Shown: positions 26,944 through 35,259 of the stretch, one piece after another
Layout: every line of letters begins with the position of its first letter
How positions within the stretch are numbered: position 1 is the stretch's first letter
Assembly (NCBI GenBank): GCA_020832305.1
Contig: JAFIEV010000082.1
Coordinates: 248,001 to 312,000 of the forward strand
DNA: 64,000 nucleotides
Source: Cyclobacteriaceae bacterium
Lineage (GTDB): Bacteria > Bacteroidota > Bacteroidia > Cytophagales > Cyclobacteriaceae
Direction: 5' to 3'
Notes under the pieces: generated by a model
The model's database searches: none
Seen by the model: only the letters and a program-made list of their open reading frames with translations
What the model was told of the DNA's origin: nothing
Position numbers and translations under genes: made by a program

Positions 26944-27265
26944 AAAGAATCTCGCGCTAATGAAACCGGAATATACTCAGGTTTGTCGAATTTTTATGGC
27001 CCATAAGGCCAATTTCAACCTCAATAATTTTGCAAGGCTAACAAGGCTTCTCATAGTCAGGGATAGATTTCATCAAGTTAAACTTTGCCTGAAGTTACAT
27101 AACCCTAAAGATTAAATATTTACGAAATGAATGTGATCAGGTGAGGTTTTCCAACATAAATCTCTGACTTGGCCATTCTGATTTTCGGGATGAGCAATGA
27201 TCTTTGAAATCAAATTCTATATATTTGATTCCTAGGGAAGGGTTTTTTATTTAAATTGATATGCT
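26944..27265. other. 322-base divergent intergenic region
   Basis: Spacer between the leftward ATP-cone gene and the rightward reductase gene. It contains a -7-like TATATTTG at 27220-27227 and a weak TGGCC/GGCCA inverted repeat at 26997-27011 with no U-tract. No ORF or RNA gene seen. Confidence 0.5.
27220..27227 (+). promoter_or_regulatory. Candidate -7 element before the saccharopine-dehydrogenase-like gene
   Basis: TATATTTG matches TAnnTTTG exactly and ends 38 bases before the ATG at 27266. The nearest TTTG upstream (27203-27206) is only 13 bases away, so the -33 box is unsatisfactory. Confidence 0.3.
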
Positions 27266-28315
27266 ATGGGATTTTTAATTTATGGTGCTAATGGATATAC
27301 TGGCCAATTGATGGTAGAACGCGCAGTTGCCCAGGGTTTACAGCCTGTAGTAGCCGGAAGAAATCAAGCAGAAATTAAAAAACTTGCTGATGCATACCAG
27401 TTAGACCATCGATGTTTTTCCCTGGACAATGTTGAGGATATCGCTTCGAAATTAAAAGATATTGATTTGGTCATTCATTGTGCAGGGCCTTTTATAGTTA
27501 CAGCAAAAAATATGGTGGAAGCCTGCCTGCTCTCTTCAACGCATTACCTCGATATTACCGGAGAGCTCATGGTCTTCGAAAAAATAAAATCTTATCATAA
27601 AGAGGCAGTGGAAAAGGGTATAGTACTTATGCCCGGAACGGGTTTTGATGTGGTCCCCACCGACTCCATGGCTAAATTTCTTTCCGAAAAAATGCCGGAT
27701 GCCACCCATCTTGAACTTGCCTTTACCTCTTCAGGCAGCCGCATTTCTCATGGAACCATGGTTACGATGGTGGAAAATCTAGGTGGACCGGGAGCAGTAC
27801 GAATGGATGGCAAATTGGTACCAAAGCCCACAGGTCATAAAGGTAAATGGATAGATTTTGGAACCAAAAAGCGTTTTTGCATGACCATTCCATGGGGAGA
27901 TTTGTCCACAGCTCATCATACAACGGGAATTCCTAATATTGAAACCTATACTGGTGTAAGTCAAAAAGTATATCGATTTATGAAGTTTCAATCTTTGTTG
28001 AATCCATTACTTCGCAGCAGGTTGGTAAAAAAATATCTGAAAAAAAGAATCGATCAAAAAGTATATGGGCCCAGCAGAGATGAAAATGAAAAAGGTAAAA
28101 CCTTTGTTTGGGGTAAAGTCAGCAATGAAGCCGGAAAAACCCTTGAAGCTCATTTTACCGGACCGGAAGCGTACCTTCTTACCGCCAATGCTTCCTTACT
28201 CATTGCCCAAAAGCTGTTAAAGCGCAACGATGTTTCGGGGTTTCAAAGTCCTGCTGGTCTGTTTGGTCATGAACTCCTTGAAGAACTTGAAGGTTGTGGG
28301 AAGATACTATTGTAA
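27266..28315 (+). CDS. Saccharopine dehydrogenase-like NAD(P)-binding reductase (trans-acting enoyl reductase type)
   Basis: A 349-residue protein with an N-terminal Rossmann fold: 'FLIYGANGYTGQLMVERAV' (residues about 3-21) with the dinucleotide-binding G-x-N-G-x-x-G pattern, and 'VVAGRNQAEIKKLA'. 'DLVIHCAGPFIVTAKNMVEACL' and 'HYLDITGE' are typical of the saccharopine dehydrogenase/homospermidine synthase superfamily, and 'LMPGTGFDVVPTDSMAKFL' of the trans-acting enoyl reductase group. Lysine metabolism is therefore not implied. Substrate unknown; reduction of a lipid or polyketide-like intermediate is one possibility. The gene is monocistronic and ends before a strong terminator. Confidence 0.87.
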   Translation: MGFLIYGANGYTGQLMVERAVAQGLQPVVAGRNQAEIKKLADAYQLDHRCFSLDNVEDIASKLKDIDLVIHCAGPFIVTAKNMVEACLLSSTHYLDITGELMVFEKIKSYHKEAVEKGIVLMPGTGFDVVPTDSMAKFLSEKMPDATHLELAFTSSGSRISHGTMVTMVENLGGPGAVRMDGKLVPKPTGHKGKWIDFGTKKRFCMTIPWGDLSTAHHTTGIPNIETYTGVSQKVYRFMKFQSLLNPLLRSRLVKKYLKKRIDQKVYGPSRDENEKGKTFVWGKVSNEAGKTLEAHFTGPEAYLLTANASLLIAQKLLKRNDVSGFQSPAGLFGHELLEELEGCGKILL

Positions 28316-28337
28316 TGACATGCTGTATTTACATGAG

Positions 28338-28372
28338 AAAATGCTCCGGAACCCTTTGAACCGGAGCATTTT
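28338..28372. terminator. Bidirectional intrinsic terminator
   Basis: Arms 28338-28349 and 28361-28372 (AAAATGCTCCGG / CCGGAGCATTTT) are perfect 12-base complements with an 11-base loop; six T follow on the plus strand and four T on the minus strand. It separates the reductase gene from the converging oxidoreductase gene. Confidence 0.85.
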
Positions 28373-28383
28373 TTATGGCCTTT

Positions 28384-29679
28384 CTAATACCTGTAGGGCT
28401 TGCGCATTTTCCTGCCCAGTAGTTTATTGGCTTCTTTATCTTTAATAAATTTTTCTTTTGCCGGATCAAATTTCAATGTTCGACCTGTCCAATAGCCTAT
28501 ATTAGCAATATTGCAAATGCTGGCTGAATGATGTCCTATTTCAACATCTGTAATGGGTCGTTTACCACTTCGAATGCAATCAAACCAGTCCTGATAATGA
28601 TTATCGCTATGATAAAGGCGTTTATCAGTAGTTTTAATAGTCAGGGTAGCGATTTTTTCAGGTTTGGTATCCAGGAAACTGCGGCTCACTTGTAAAGTAC
28701 CTTCCGTACCATTGAATTCTACGGCAAAACCTCGGCCAAAATCCTCATGATACATCTCTAAACCATTGGCATAGACCATTTTCATACCTCTTTTGGCATT
28801 TCGGTCGGCTGGTGGAATATATTCAACCGGTACGGTATGATCGGTACCTATGCCCCACTGGGCTATGTCAAACATATGAGCGCCCCAGTCAGATAATATA
28901 CCTCCTCCGGTTTCTTTGTAGTCTCTCCAATGCGGGAAAGGGCCATCCCAGTCGGGCGGTGCCAATTTAGTATTGAATGCTATTACTGGGGAGGGACCAC
29001 ACCACATATCCCAATCGAGTCCGGCCGGAATCGCTTCGGCTGGCAAATCATAAGGAATGGCCGGATCGCCAACATTCACTTTCACATTTTTAAGTTCTCC
29101 GATATATCCATTCACTACCAGCTCGCATGCATGTCGGAATCGGTCATTAGATCGTTGCATACTTCCCGTTTGAAATACGATGTTGTTTTTGCGGGCTGCA
29201 TCAACCATTGCCCTGCCTTCTTCAACCGTGAGTGACAGAGGTTTTTCACAAAATATGTGCTTTTTCTTATTGGCGGCATGCACCGATTGTACAGCATGCC
29301 AATGATCCGGCGTGGCAATAATTACTGCATCAATATCAGAGCGTTCCAGTAGCTCCTTATACTCTTTGTAAATGGAAAACCCTTTAAACCCGCTTCCTGT
29401 GTTTTCAGCATAATACTTTTCAACCAGATTTTTAAAAGCATTGAGCTTAGCTTCATATACATCTGAAGCCGCGATCAATTGCGCATCTGGTAATTTCATA
29501 AACTGTCCGGCTAAACCCCTGCTTTGTTTTCCTGCTCCTATCAAGCCCAGAACTATTTTATCACTGGGTGCTACAAAATTTCTGCCTCCAAGCACATGTC
29601 TTGGGACAATGGCTACTGTAGCCATAGCAGCCAGGGATTTACTGATGAAATCGCGGCGTTTTAAAGTGTTTTTTTCCAT
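28384..29679 (-). CDS. Exported Gfo/Idh/MocA family oxidoreductase (copy 1)
   Basis: A 431-residue NAD(P)-dependent oxidoreductase with a twin-arginine leader: 'LKRRDFISKSLAAMATVAIV' with the RR-x-F motif, so it is probably folded with its cofactor in the cytoplasm and exported by Tat. The Rossmann part has 'IVLGLIGAGKQSRGLAGQF' (about 42-60), 'DAVIIATPDHWHAVQSV' and the family signature 'IFCEKPLSLTVEEGRAMV' with the E-K-P motif. The C-terminal half has 'SDWGAHMFDIAQWGIG' with the conserved catalytic-region His. About four of five residues match the copy at 31322-32617 without a gap, so the two arose by duplication. It lies 141 bases after the Sde182-like gene on the same strand. Substrate is probably a sugar or polyol derivative. 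Confidence 0.92.
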   Translation of the reverse strand: MEKNTLKRRDFISKSLAAMATVAIVPRHVLGGRNFVAPSDKIVLGLIGAGKQSRGLAGQFMKLPDAQLIAASDVYEAKLNAFKNLVEKYYAENTGSGFKGFSIYKEYKELLERSDIDAVIIATPDHWHAVQSVHAANKKKHIFCEKPLSLTVEEGRAMVDAARKNNIVFQTGSMQRSNDRFRHACELVVNGYIGELKNVKVNVGDPAIPYDLPAEAIPAGLDWDMWCGPSPVIAFNTKLAPPDWDGPFPHWRDYKETGGGILSDWGAHMFDIAQWGIGTDHTVPVEYIPPADRNAKRGMKMVYANGLEMYHEDFGRGFAVEFNGTEGTLQVSRSFLDTKPEKIATLTIKTTDKRLYHSDNHYQDWFDCIRSGKRPITDVEIGHHSASICNIANIGYWTGRTLKFDPAKEKFIKDKEANKLLGRKMRKPYRY

Positions 29680-29820
29680 TTTATTGGGTAGTAAAGGTAA
29701 AAATTAATTCAATATGCATAGTTAAAGTGGTTCTCCTGAATAGCATTGTACTGATAATTACTATATTATAACTGGTTCAGTACTATGCTATGTCGAAAAA
29801 TATTTTATCAAAAATCAGAT

Positions 29821-31176
29821 TCAATTCGAAACCTCAATAACCATCCTCTTATATGCATGGAGTGATGGATTTCCATCATCTTTTACTTCCAAAATCAAAT
29901 GATACATACCAGCAGAAATATCTTTAGGTATTCTAATCTGGCAACTTTTGCCTTTCTTTTTTACTACTGGCCATAATTCTGGATGAAATAATATCTCATA
30001 GTAAAAATACCATTGAAAAGTCAATCTGTCACCATCGGGGTCGAAAGATTTGGAAGCATCCAATGAAAGTACATCCCCTGCTTTGGCTGAAAGGATCAGG
30101 GGAGTGGCATCAGCATGTTGGTTTACAATAACTTTTGGATTGTGGTTGGCATCATCATAGGATTTTACACACCAGAGTATTCTGGCCATAAAATCCTTTT
30201 GAAAGGCACTACGCCAGCGTGAAACAGAATGTCTTTCATTGAGCTGACCTTCGAGAAAATCGGGTGCATCGATATAGAGTTTATGATTAAGATGCCGGTA
30301 TCTTCCACCCCATCCGCCCCATTCAGGCTTTTCAGGAACATTCAGTCCATTCATGATCAATCCCAAAAACGAAGGACTATCCCCTTCTTTCATGCCATCG
30401 GTACCATGGCCATCAAGCTGATAGGTGTCACTCAAAGGGCCATGCCCATGAATGTGTGTTTTTACCCAATCTCCTTTTTGCAGACTTTGATCAGCTGTCA
30501 TGTACATTCCCCGAAAAGCCGACAATTCGCGAATACCTGTAAAGCCCATCCAGGCAAAGCCGTTGGCTATAAATTTGATCTCCTTATACTCTTTTAAAAT
30601 CCTGTCGCGGTGTCGGTCCTGATCTCCTATGGCATGCACCTGAATTTTGTTGCAAAAGCTAATATATTGCTGCTCTGATTGTGAATTTTTAACCTTCCAC
30701 AATGCCTGCAATAATTCTCTTAATCCGCCCCATACAGCCACATGAATCACCTGATCTGATTGATCAACCACTTTAATAATATGGTCTGATGCTTCCGTAT
30801 CGTATCCTTCGCCAACATTCTTAAAATCACCCTGGCCATGTTTTACCAATTTCATCAGATATTGCGGATCAGGAAATTCAGGGGAGTGTAGCAATAAATT
30901 GGGATAGACCTTGGCATATGCCTCTATTTGATGATATAAAATTTCAGGCTTTATGTCCTGCCCATGTCCCAGTCTGCTTGTAACACAAAAGCCCTTTATA
31001 TCCAGGACATCTGCATACAAGAGAAATCGAACCATACTCTGCTCATCGTCTGTATCGCCACCGATATCTGTAAGTACAATCACTGAAGGTTTTTCCCGGG
31101 CAGCCAGGGAAGGATAATACAATAAAAAAAAGATTAACATACAAAACCTCATCAGGTTTGAAATAGCGGAAAGCAT
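29821..31176 (-). CDS. Exported nucleoside-hydrolase-fold protein (DUF1593 / Sde182-like)
   Basis: A 451-residue exported protein with a signal peptide (about residues 8-25, 'LMRFCMLIFFLLYYPSLAA'). Residues about 30-310 resemble the nucleoside-hydrolase-like domain of Sde182/DUF1593: 'VIVLTDIGGDTDDEQSMVRF', whose Asp cluster is the calcium site of nucleoside hydrolases, and 'VIHVAVWGGLRELLQAL'. Residues about 350-451 form an Ig-like C-terminal domain with 'GDVLSLDASKSFDPDGDRLT'. The Saccharophagus relative was named as cellulose-binding; the enzymatic activity of the family is unsettled. It lies between two duplicate Gfo/Idh/MocA genes on the same strand, which suggests a shared carbohydrate or N-glycoside pathway in the periplasm. 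Confidence 0.88.
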   Translation of the reverse strand: MLSAISNLMRFCMLIFFLLYYPSLAAREKPSVIVLTDIGGDTDDEQSMVRFLLYADVLDIKGFCVTSRLGHGQDIKPEILYHQIEAYAKVYPNLLLHSPEFPDPQYLMKLVKHGQGDFKNVGEGYDTEASDHIIKVVDQSDQVIHVAVWGGLRELLQALWKVKNSQSEQQYISFCNKIQVHAIGDQDRHRDRILKEYKEIKFIANGFAWMGFTGIRELSAFRGMYMTADQSLQKGDWVKTHIHGHGPLSDTYQLDGHGTDGMKEGDSPSFLGLIMNGLNVPEKPEWGGWGGRYRHLNHKLYIDAPDFLEGQLNERHSVSRWRSAFQKDFMARILWCVKSYDDANHNPKVIVNQHADATPLILSAKAGDVLSLDASKSFDPDGDRLTFQWYFYYEILFHPELWPVVKKKGKSCQIRIPKDISAGMYHLILEVKDDGNPSLHAYKRMVIEVSN

Positions 31177-31262
31177 ATATTTAAAGGATAAGGGTTGTAA
31201 TGATTGAAGTAATTTCTACAAAACGGCAAGGGAAGTAAACCGGATTATCTGGGTAAAACGCC

Positions 31263-31290
31263 CCGGCATTTTAGCTTTCTAAAATACCGG
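31263..31290 (-). terminator. Candidate terminator after Gfo/Idh/MocA copy 2
   Basis: Arms 31263-31274 and 31279-31290 pair over 12 bases with one G-U wobble and a 4-base loop. On the reverse strand the hairpin is followed by GGGGCGTTTTA, a weak U-tract. If active, it reduces read-through into the Sde182-like gene. Confidence 0.5.
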
Positions 31291-31321
31291 AGAGTATATA
31301 ATTATTCTTCGGGTCTGCCGA

Positions 31322-32617
31322 TCAATAGCGATAGGGTTTTCTGAGTTTTCTTCCCAACAGCTTGTTGGCTTCTTTGTCTTTGGCAAATTTTTCTTTTACC
31401 GGATCGAAGTTAAGGGGGCGACCCATCCAGTAGGCTATGTTGGCTATGTTGCAAACTGATGCTGACCGGTGGCCAACTTCAACATCGCAAATCGGCTTTT
31501 TGCCTGTGCGAATGCAGGATAGCCAGTCGGCATAATGATTATCGCTGTGATATAGCCTTTTATCAGTGGACTTAATTTCTACGGTCGCGATTTTTTCGGG
31601 TTTGGTATCCATGAAGCTTCGGCTTACCTGCAGCGTACCTTCAGTACCGTTGAATTCTACCGCCCAACCGCGGCCAAAGTCTTCGTGGAACATTTCCAGG
31701 CCGTTGGCATACACCATTTTTAATCCTCTGGTTGCATTGCGATCTGTAGGGGGTATATACTGAACCGGACCTGTATCATCTGCACCGAGTCCCCATTGGG
31801 CAATATCAAACATGTGAGCCCCCCAGTCGGCCAGAATACCTCCACCAGTTTCTTTGTAATTTCTCCATGCCGGCCAGGGGCCATCCCATGAAGAGGGTGC
31901 AAGTTTTTCGTTAAAAGGCAATACCTGTGTGGGGCCGCACCACATATCCCAATCAAGGTTGGCAGGAACCGTTTCAGCAGGTAAATCATAGGGAACAGCA
32001 GGATCTCCTACGTTAACTTTAACATTTTTCAGTTCGCCGATGTAGCCATTGATAACCAACTCACAGGCTTTGCGGAATCCATCGTTGGATCGCTGCATAC
32101 TACCTGTTTGAAAAACTATATTATTTTTACGTGCAGCCTTTACCATGCTGCGACCTTCTTCTACTGTGAGCGATAATGGTTTTTCACAAAAAACATGCTT
32201 CTTTTTATTGGCTGCATGCACAGAATGAACTGCATGCCAGTGGTCTGGTGAGGCTATAATTACTGCATCAATATCAGAACGTTCGAGCAGTTCGAGGTAA
32301 TTTTTATAGGTAGATAATCCTTTGAATCCACTTCCTGTATTTTCTGTATAATACTGTTGTACTACATTTTTAAAGGCATCTAGCTTGGTTTCATAAACAT
32401 CACTTGCGGCAACCATTTGCGCATCTGGCAATCTCAGAAACTGGCTGGCAAGTCCCCTGCTTTGTTTGCCGGTGCCTATAAATCCCAAAACAATTTTATC
32501 GCTGGGCGCTACATAACCCGGCCCTCCCAATACATTTCTGGGAACAATAGCTATAGTTGCCATAGCTGCAAATGACTTGCTTAAAAATTCCCTGCGTTTC
32601 AAATTCTTATTTTCCAT
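31322..32617 (-). CDS. Exported Gfo/Idh/MocA family oxidoreductase (copy 2)
   Basis: A 431-residue paralogue of the protein at 28384-29679, the same length and with roughly 80 percent identity by eye. It keeps the twin-arginine leader ('LKRREFLSKSFAAMATIAIV'), the dinucleotide site 'IVLGFIGTGKQSRGLASQF', the 'VFCEKPLSLTVEEG' signature and the C-terminal 'ADWGAHMFDIAQWGLG'. Differences gather in the middle of the C-terminal domain ('LPFNEKLAPSSWDGPWPAW' here), where the substrate is bound in this family, so the copies may act on different but related sugars. It is the first gene of the leftward trio; a hairpin separates it from the Sde182-like gene, leaving their co-transcription open. Confidence 0.92.
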   Translation of the reverse strand: MENKNLKRREFLSKSFAAMATIAIVPRNVLGGPGYVAPSDKIVLGFIGTGKQSRGLASQFLRLPDAQMVAASDVYETKLDAFKNVVQQYYTENTGSGFKGLSTYKNYLELLERSDIDAVIIASPDHWHAVHSVHAANKKKHVFCEKPLSLTVEEGRSMVKAARKNNIVFQTGSMQRSNDGFRKACELVINGYIGELKNVKVNVGDPAVPYDLPAETVPANLDWDMWCGPTQVLPFNEKLAPSSWDGPWPAWRNYKETGGGILADWGAHMFDIAQWGLGADDTGPVQYIPPTDRNATRGLKMVYANGLEMFHEDFGRGWAVEFNGTEGTLQVSRSFMDTKPEKIATVEIKSTDKRLYHSDNHYADWLSCIRTGKKPICDVEVGHRSASVCNIANIAYWMGRPLNFDPVKEKFAKDKEANKLLGRKLRKPYRY

Positions 32618-32823
32618 TCTGTTAGTATGAGGTTTTATTTAAAAAATCTCCCCAATTTAGCAAAATAGTTTGATTATTGCTTAAAAATGCATCTTCAATT
32701 ACCCATAAACAAGGGGTGTTGTCTCAACAAATTGAACTAAAGTATTCTATATACATCTAAACAAAAAGTGATAATTTGGTAATTGGTATCATTTATGTAG
32801 TACCATTATAAAAAACCCAGACC

Positions 32824-33264
32824 ATGAAAAGGTTTTTGATTATATCGTTGATCTTCGTATCGTTTATTTCATCTGTTCAATCTTCCCCAGATGCAATTGT
32901 AGGGGTGTGGAAAACAAAAGGTGATAAATACATGGTACGCATCGATAAAGTGGGTCAGTTTTATCAAGGCCGTATAATCTGGCACTTACAAAAATCTTCA
33001 GATGCCCGGCAACCTGTACTTGATGTAAACAATCCTGATGAAAGAATGCGGCTGCATCCTCTCAGGGGTACACGTATGCTGGCTGAACTATCCTATAATA
33101 TGGAAAAGTCTAAATGGTTAAATGGCATTCATTATAACCCAGAGACCGGTGAGCTATTTCACTGTGAAATTGTCATGAAAAATGAAGATGAAATTTTGGT
33201 AACAGTCTTTTTTAATACACCGGGTGACGGTTATACAGAAACATGGAAAAGGCAGCCTGTTTAA
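32824..33264 (+). CDS. DUF2147 domain-containing exported protein
   Basis: A 146-residue protein with a signal peptide (residues 1-20, 'FLIISLIFVSFISSVQSS') and a single DUF2147 domain: 'AIVGVWKTKGDKYMVRIDKV' and 'YQGRIIWHL' at the start, then 'LRGTRMLAELSY' and a closing 'GYTETWKRQ'. The fold is a small lipocalin-like beta barrel; these proteins are common in Bacteroidota and Proteobacteria and have no defined role. It stands alone, divergent from the Gfo/Idh/MocA trio. ATG at 32824 gives a normal signal peptide, so the start is secure. Confidence 0.88.
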   Translation: MKRFLIISLIFVSFISSVQSSPDAIVGVWKTKGDKYMVRIDKVGQFYQGRIIWHLQKSSDARQPVLDVNNPDERMRLHPLRGTRMLAELSYNMEKSKWLNGIHYNPETGELFHCEIVMKNEDEILVTVFFNTPGDGYTETWKRQPV

Positions 33265-33297
33265 ACTGCTAATACCTGCTATTGATTTTATCAAATT

Positions 33298-33453
33298 TTA
33301 TTCCTCCAAAAAACCTTCCATCAAACGTTTCCATTGTGGCCAGGCCATACCACTGAAAGCAGCCACAGCTACCACCGAATTTCTGGCGGTATCCAATAAA
33401 TTATCTGTTTCAGTATTCGGTACAATTCGTTCTGCTTGATCTGGTTTAGGCAT
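33298..33453 (-). CDS. Possible small hypothetical protein
   Basis: A 51-residue reading frame from the ATG at 33453, 'MPKPDQAERIVPNTETDN' onward, ending 'GMAWPQWKRLMEGFLEE'. It is well balanced in composition and has no membrane segment, which makes it more protein-like than a chance frame, but its length gives little proof. In-frame codons continue upstream to 33492 ('MRYYILVIKYVII'), which would add a hydrophobic stretch. I do not recognise it. It converges on the DUF2147 gene (33-base gap). Confidence 0.4.
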   Translation of the reverse strand: MPKPDQAERIVPNTETDNLLDTARNSVVAVAAFSGMAWPQWKRLMEGFLEE

Positions 33454-33623
33454 AATGATTACATATTTGATTACAAGTATGTAATATCTCAAATTCCATT
33501 CCTGCTTTTGTAAAAACGGACTTAAGCCCGGCCAGAATGCTTTAACAAATCAAAGTGCCCGCAAAAGTTGTAGATAATTTTCTACGTATGGGTAAAATCA
33601 ACTAAAGCATTTTTGCTATTAAT

Positions 33624-34316
33624 TCAGGAAGATTTGCGAATGATTTCTACCAATTCCCCTTTACCCATAATGACTTTTGATGCCATGTTGATGAAAAAAC
33701 CCTGGCAAACCACCCCAGGGGTAGCATCGAACCAGGCAGACAATTGTATGGGATCATCTACCATACCTAAGTGGCAATCGATGATATAATTGCCTTCGTC
33801 TGTGACATAAGGCTTTTCGCCACCTGAGGTTCTCAGTATTGGGTTAAAACCTTCCCTGTCAAACCTCTTTAGTAAAGCAGGATACGAAAATGGAATAACT
33901 TCTACAGGAAGCGGGAACTTTCCAAGCTTCTTTACTTGTTTAGCCGAATCGGCTATTACCACCATTTTTTTGGAATTGGAGGCAACAATTTTTTCTCTGA
34001 GCAACGCGCCCCCTCCACCTTTGATCAAATTTAACTGTGGATCAAACTCATCGGCTCCATCAATGGTAAGGTCAATTTCAGTGTGCTCCTGAAGTGTAGT
34101 AATGGGTATGTTAACTTCCCTCGCTATGGTTTCTGAGCGGCCGGAAGTTGGAATGCCTTTTATACTTAATCCCTTTGAGACTCGTTCTCCTAGTAAACGC
34201 AAAAAGTAATAAACCGTAGAACCACTTCCCAGGCCTACAATCATATGGTTTTCTACAAGGTTTACGGCATGCTCAGCGGCAAGAAATTTTTCTTTTTCTA
34301 TTGGTGAATCAATCAT
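33624..34316 (-). CDS. rpiA: Ribose-5-phosphate isomerase A
   Basis: A 230-residue cytoplasmic enzyme interconverting ribose 5-phosphate and ribulose 5-phosphate in the pentose phosphate pathway. All signature blocks are present: 'MIVGLGSGSTVYYFLRLL' near residue 26, 'IDLTIDGADEFDPQLNLIKG' near 80-100 with the catalytic Asp residues, 'GGGGALLREKIVA' with the catalytic Glu and substrate-binding Lys, and 'KFPLPVEVIPF'. Length matches E. coli RpiA (219) with a short extension. It is 55 bases after the fructosamine-kinase-like gene and in the same direction, which matters because ribose 5-phosphate is a strong protein-glycating sugar (see findings). Confidence 0.95.
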   Translation of the reverse strand: MIDSPIEKEKFLAAEHAVNLVENHMIVGLGSGSTVYYFLRLLGERVSKGLSIKGIPTSGRSETIAREVNIPITTLQEHTEIDLTIDGADEFDPQLNLIKGGGGALLREKIVASNSKKMVVIADSAKQVKKLGKFPLPVEVIPFSYPALLKRFDREGFNPILRTSGGEKPYVTDEGNYIIDCHLGMVDDPIQLSAWFDATPGVVCQGFFINMASKVIMGKGELVEIIRKSS

Positions 34317-34371
34317 GGTAGCATTTTATGAGGCAATTATAAGATTATCCTGCTTTTGGTAAAAGCTTAGC

Positions 34372-35256
34372 CTAAACATATTTTCTCAATACCCGCTCTA
34401 CGCCTGGCAGATATGACTGACCAAAGAGATTTACATGCACCATATAGGGGTAGATGTTGTAAATTTCTGCCCGCTGTCCAAAACCCGTTTCCAATGGATA
34501 AGTATTCTGGTAAGCCCGGTAAAAAGAAGCATCAAAACCTCCAAACATCTGGGTAAAGGCAAGCTCTATTTCGCGATGACCATAGTATACGGCCGGATCC
34601 ATAATACATGCTTTACCCTCTGGTGAAACCATAACATTACCACTCCATAGATCACCATGCAATAAAGCAGGTGGTTCAGGCAGGAGTAATTCGGGCAGTC
34701 GGGTATACAAACTTCGGTATTTCTTAACAAAATTACCTTCGACCAGATTGTTGTATATGGCCAGTTGAATTTGTACTTCGAGCCTCTTCTCAATAAAAAA
34801 TTCAATCCAGTCACTTTGGAATTCATTACTTTGCGGAAGCCTTCCTATGTAGTTGTTATGATCAAGGCCATATAATGAATGGCTGCAATTTTTATGCATA
34901 AGCGCCAATGAACAACCAAAATCTTCCCAGTAATCAGATACCCTGCGACCACTTTCCACATACTCCAGCAACAGATAATTTTTTTCACCGACATTTCCAT
35001 ATCCCAATACGTCTGGCACAAAGATATTTCCGCTCTCCCCCAATTTACTTAATCCTGAAGCCTCTTTTACAAACATATCTTCCGGATAATCCTGATTCCA
35101 TTTCAAAAAAAAGGTCCCATCAGAAGTAATCAATTGCAAAGTATTGTTGATACATCCGCCTGAAACGAATTGAAATGACAAAATCTCAACTGATTTACCC
35201 AGGGTTTGAAAAAGCGCTGATTCAAAAAACTGAGAACTATCTGAAGAACGGAACAT
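34372..35256 (-). CDS. Fructosamine kinase family protein (ketosamine-3-kinase)
   Basis: A 294-residue cytoplasmic kinase of the FN3K/aminoglycoside phosphotransferase fold. Landmarks are 'FQFVSGGCINNTLQLITSDG' (nucleotide loop), 'FFLKWNQ' with the ATP-binding Lys, 'LHGDLWSGNVMVSPEGKACI' near residue 200 with the catalytic Asp, and 'MDPAVYYGHREIELAFTQMF' with the metal-binding Asp. Bacterial members phosphorylate ribulosamines or erythrulosamines on proteins at O-3, which makes the adduct unstable and frees the lysine. It lies 3 bases after an LMW phosphatase gene, the partner described for this pathway in other bacteria, and before rpiA. Length agrees with the family (about 290). Confidence 0.92.
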   Translation of the reverse strand: MFRSSDSSQFFESALFQTLGKSVEILSFQFVSGGCINNTLQLITSDGTFFLKWNQDYPEDMFVKEASGLSKLGESGNIFVPDVLGYGNVGEKNYLLLEYVESGRRVSDYWEDFGCSLALMHKNCSHSLYGLDHNNYIGRLPQSNEFQSDWIEFFIEKRLEVQIQLAIYNNLVEGNFVKKYRSLYTRLPELLLPEPPALLHGDLWSGNVMVSPEGKACIMDPAVYYGHREIELAFTQMFGGFDASFYRAYQNTYPLETGFGQRAEIYNIYPYMVHVNLFGQSYLPGVERVLRKYV

Positions 35257-35259
35257 ATT

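Noticed and set aside
26997-27011. TGGCC/GGCCA inverted repeat as a terminator
   Set aside because: Only a 5-bp stem and no U-tract in either direction downstream of a gene end.
33224-33439. Rightward 71-codon frame after DUF2147
   Set aside because: It overlaps the end of the DUF2147 gene and lies opposite a more protein-like small leftward frame; composition is not convincing.
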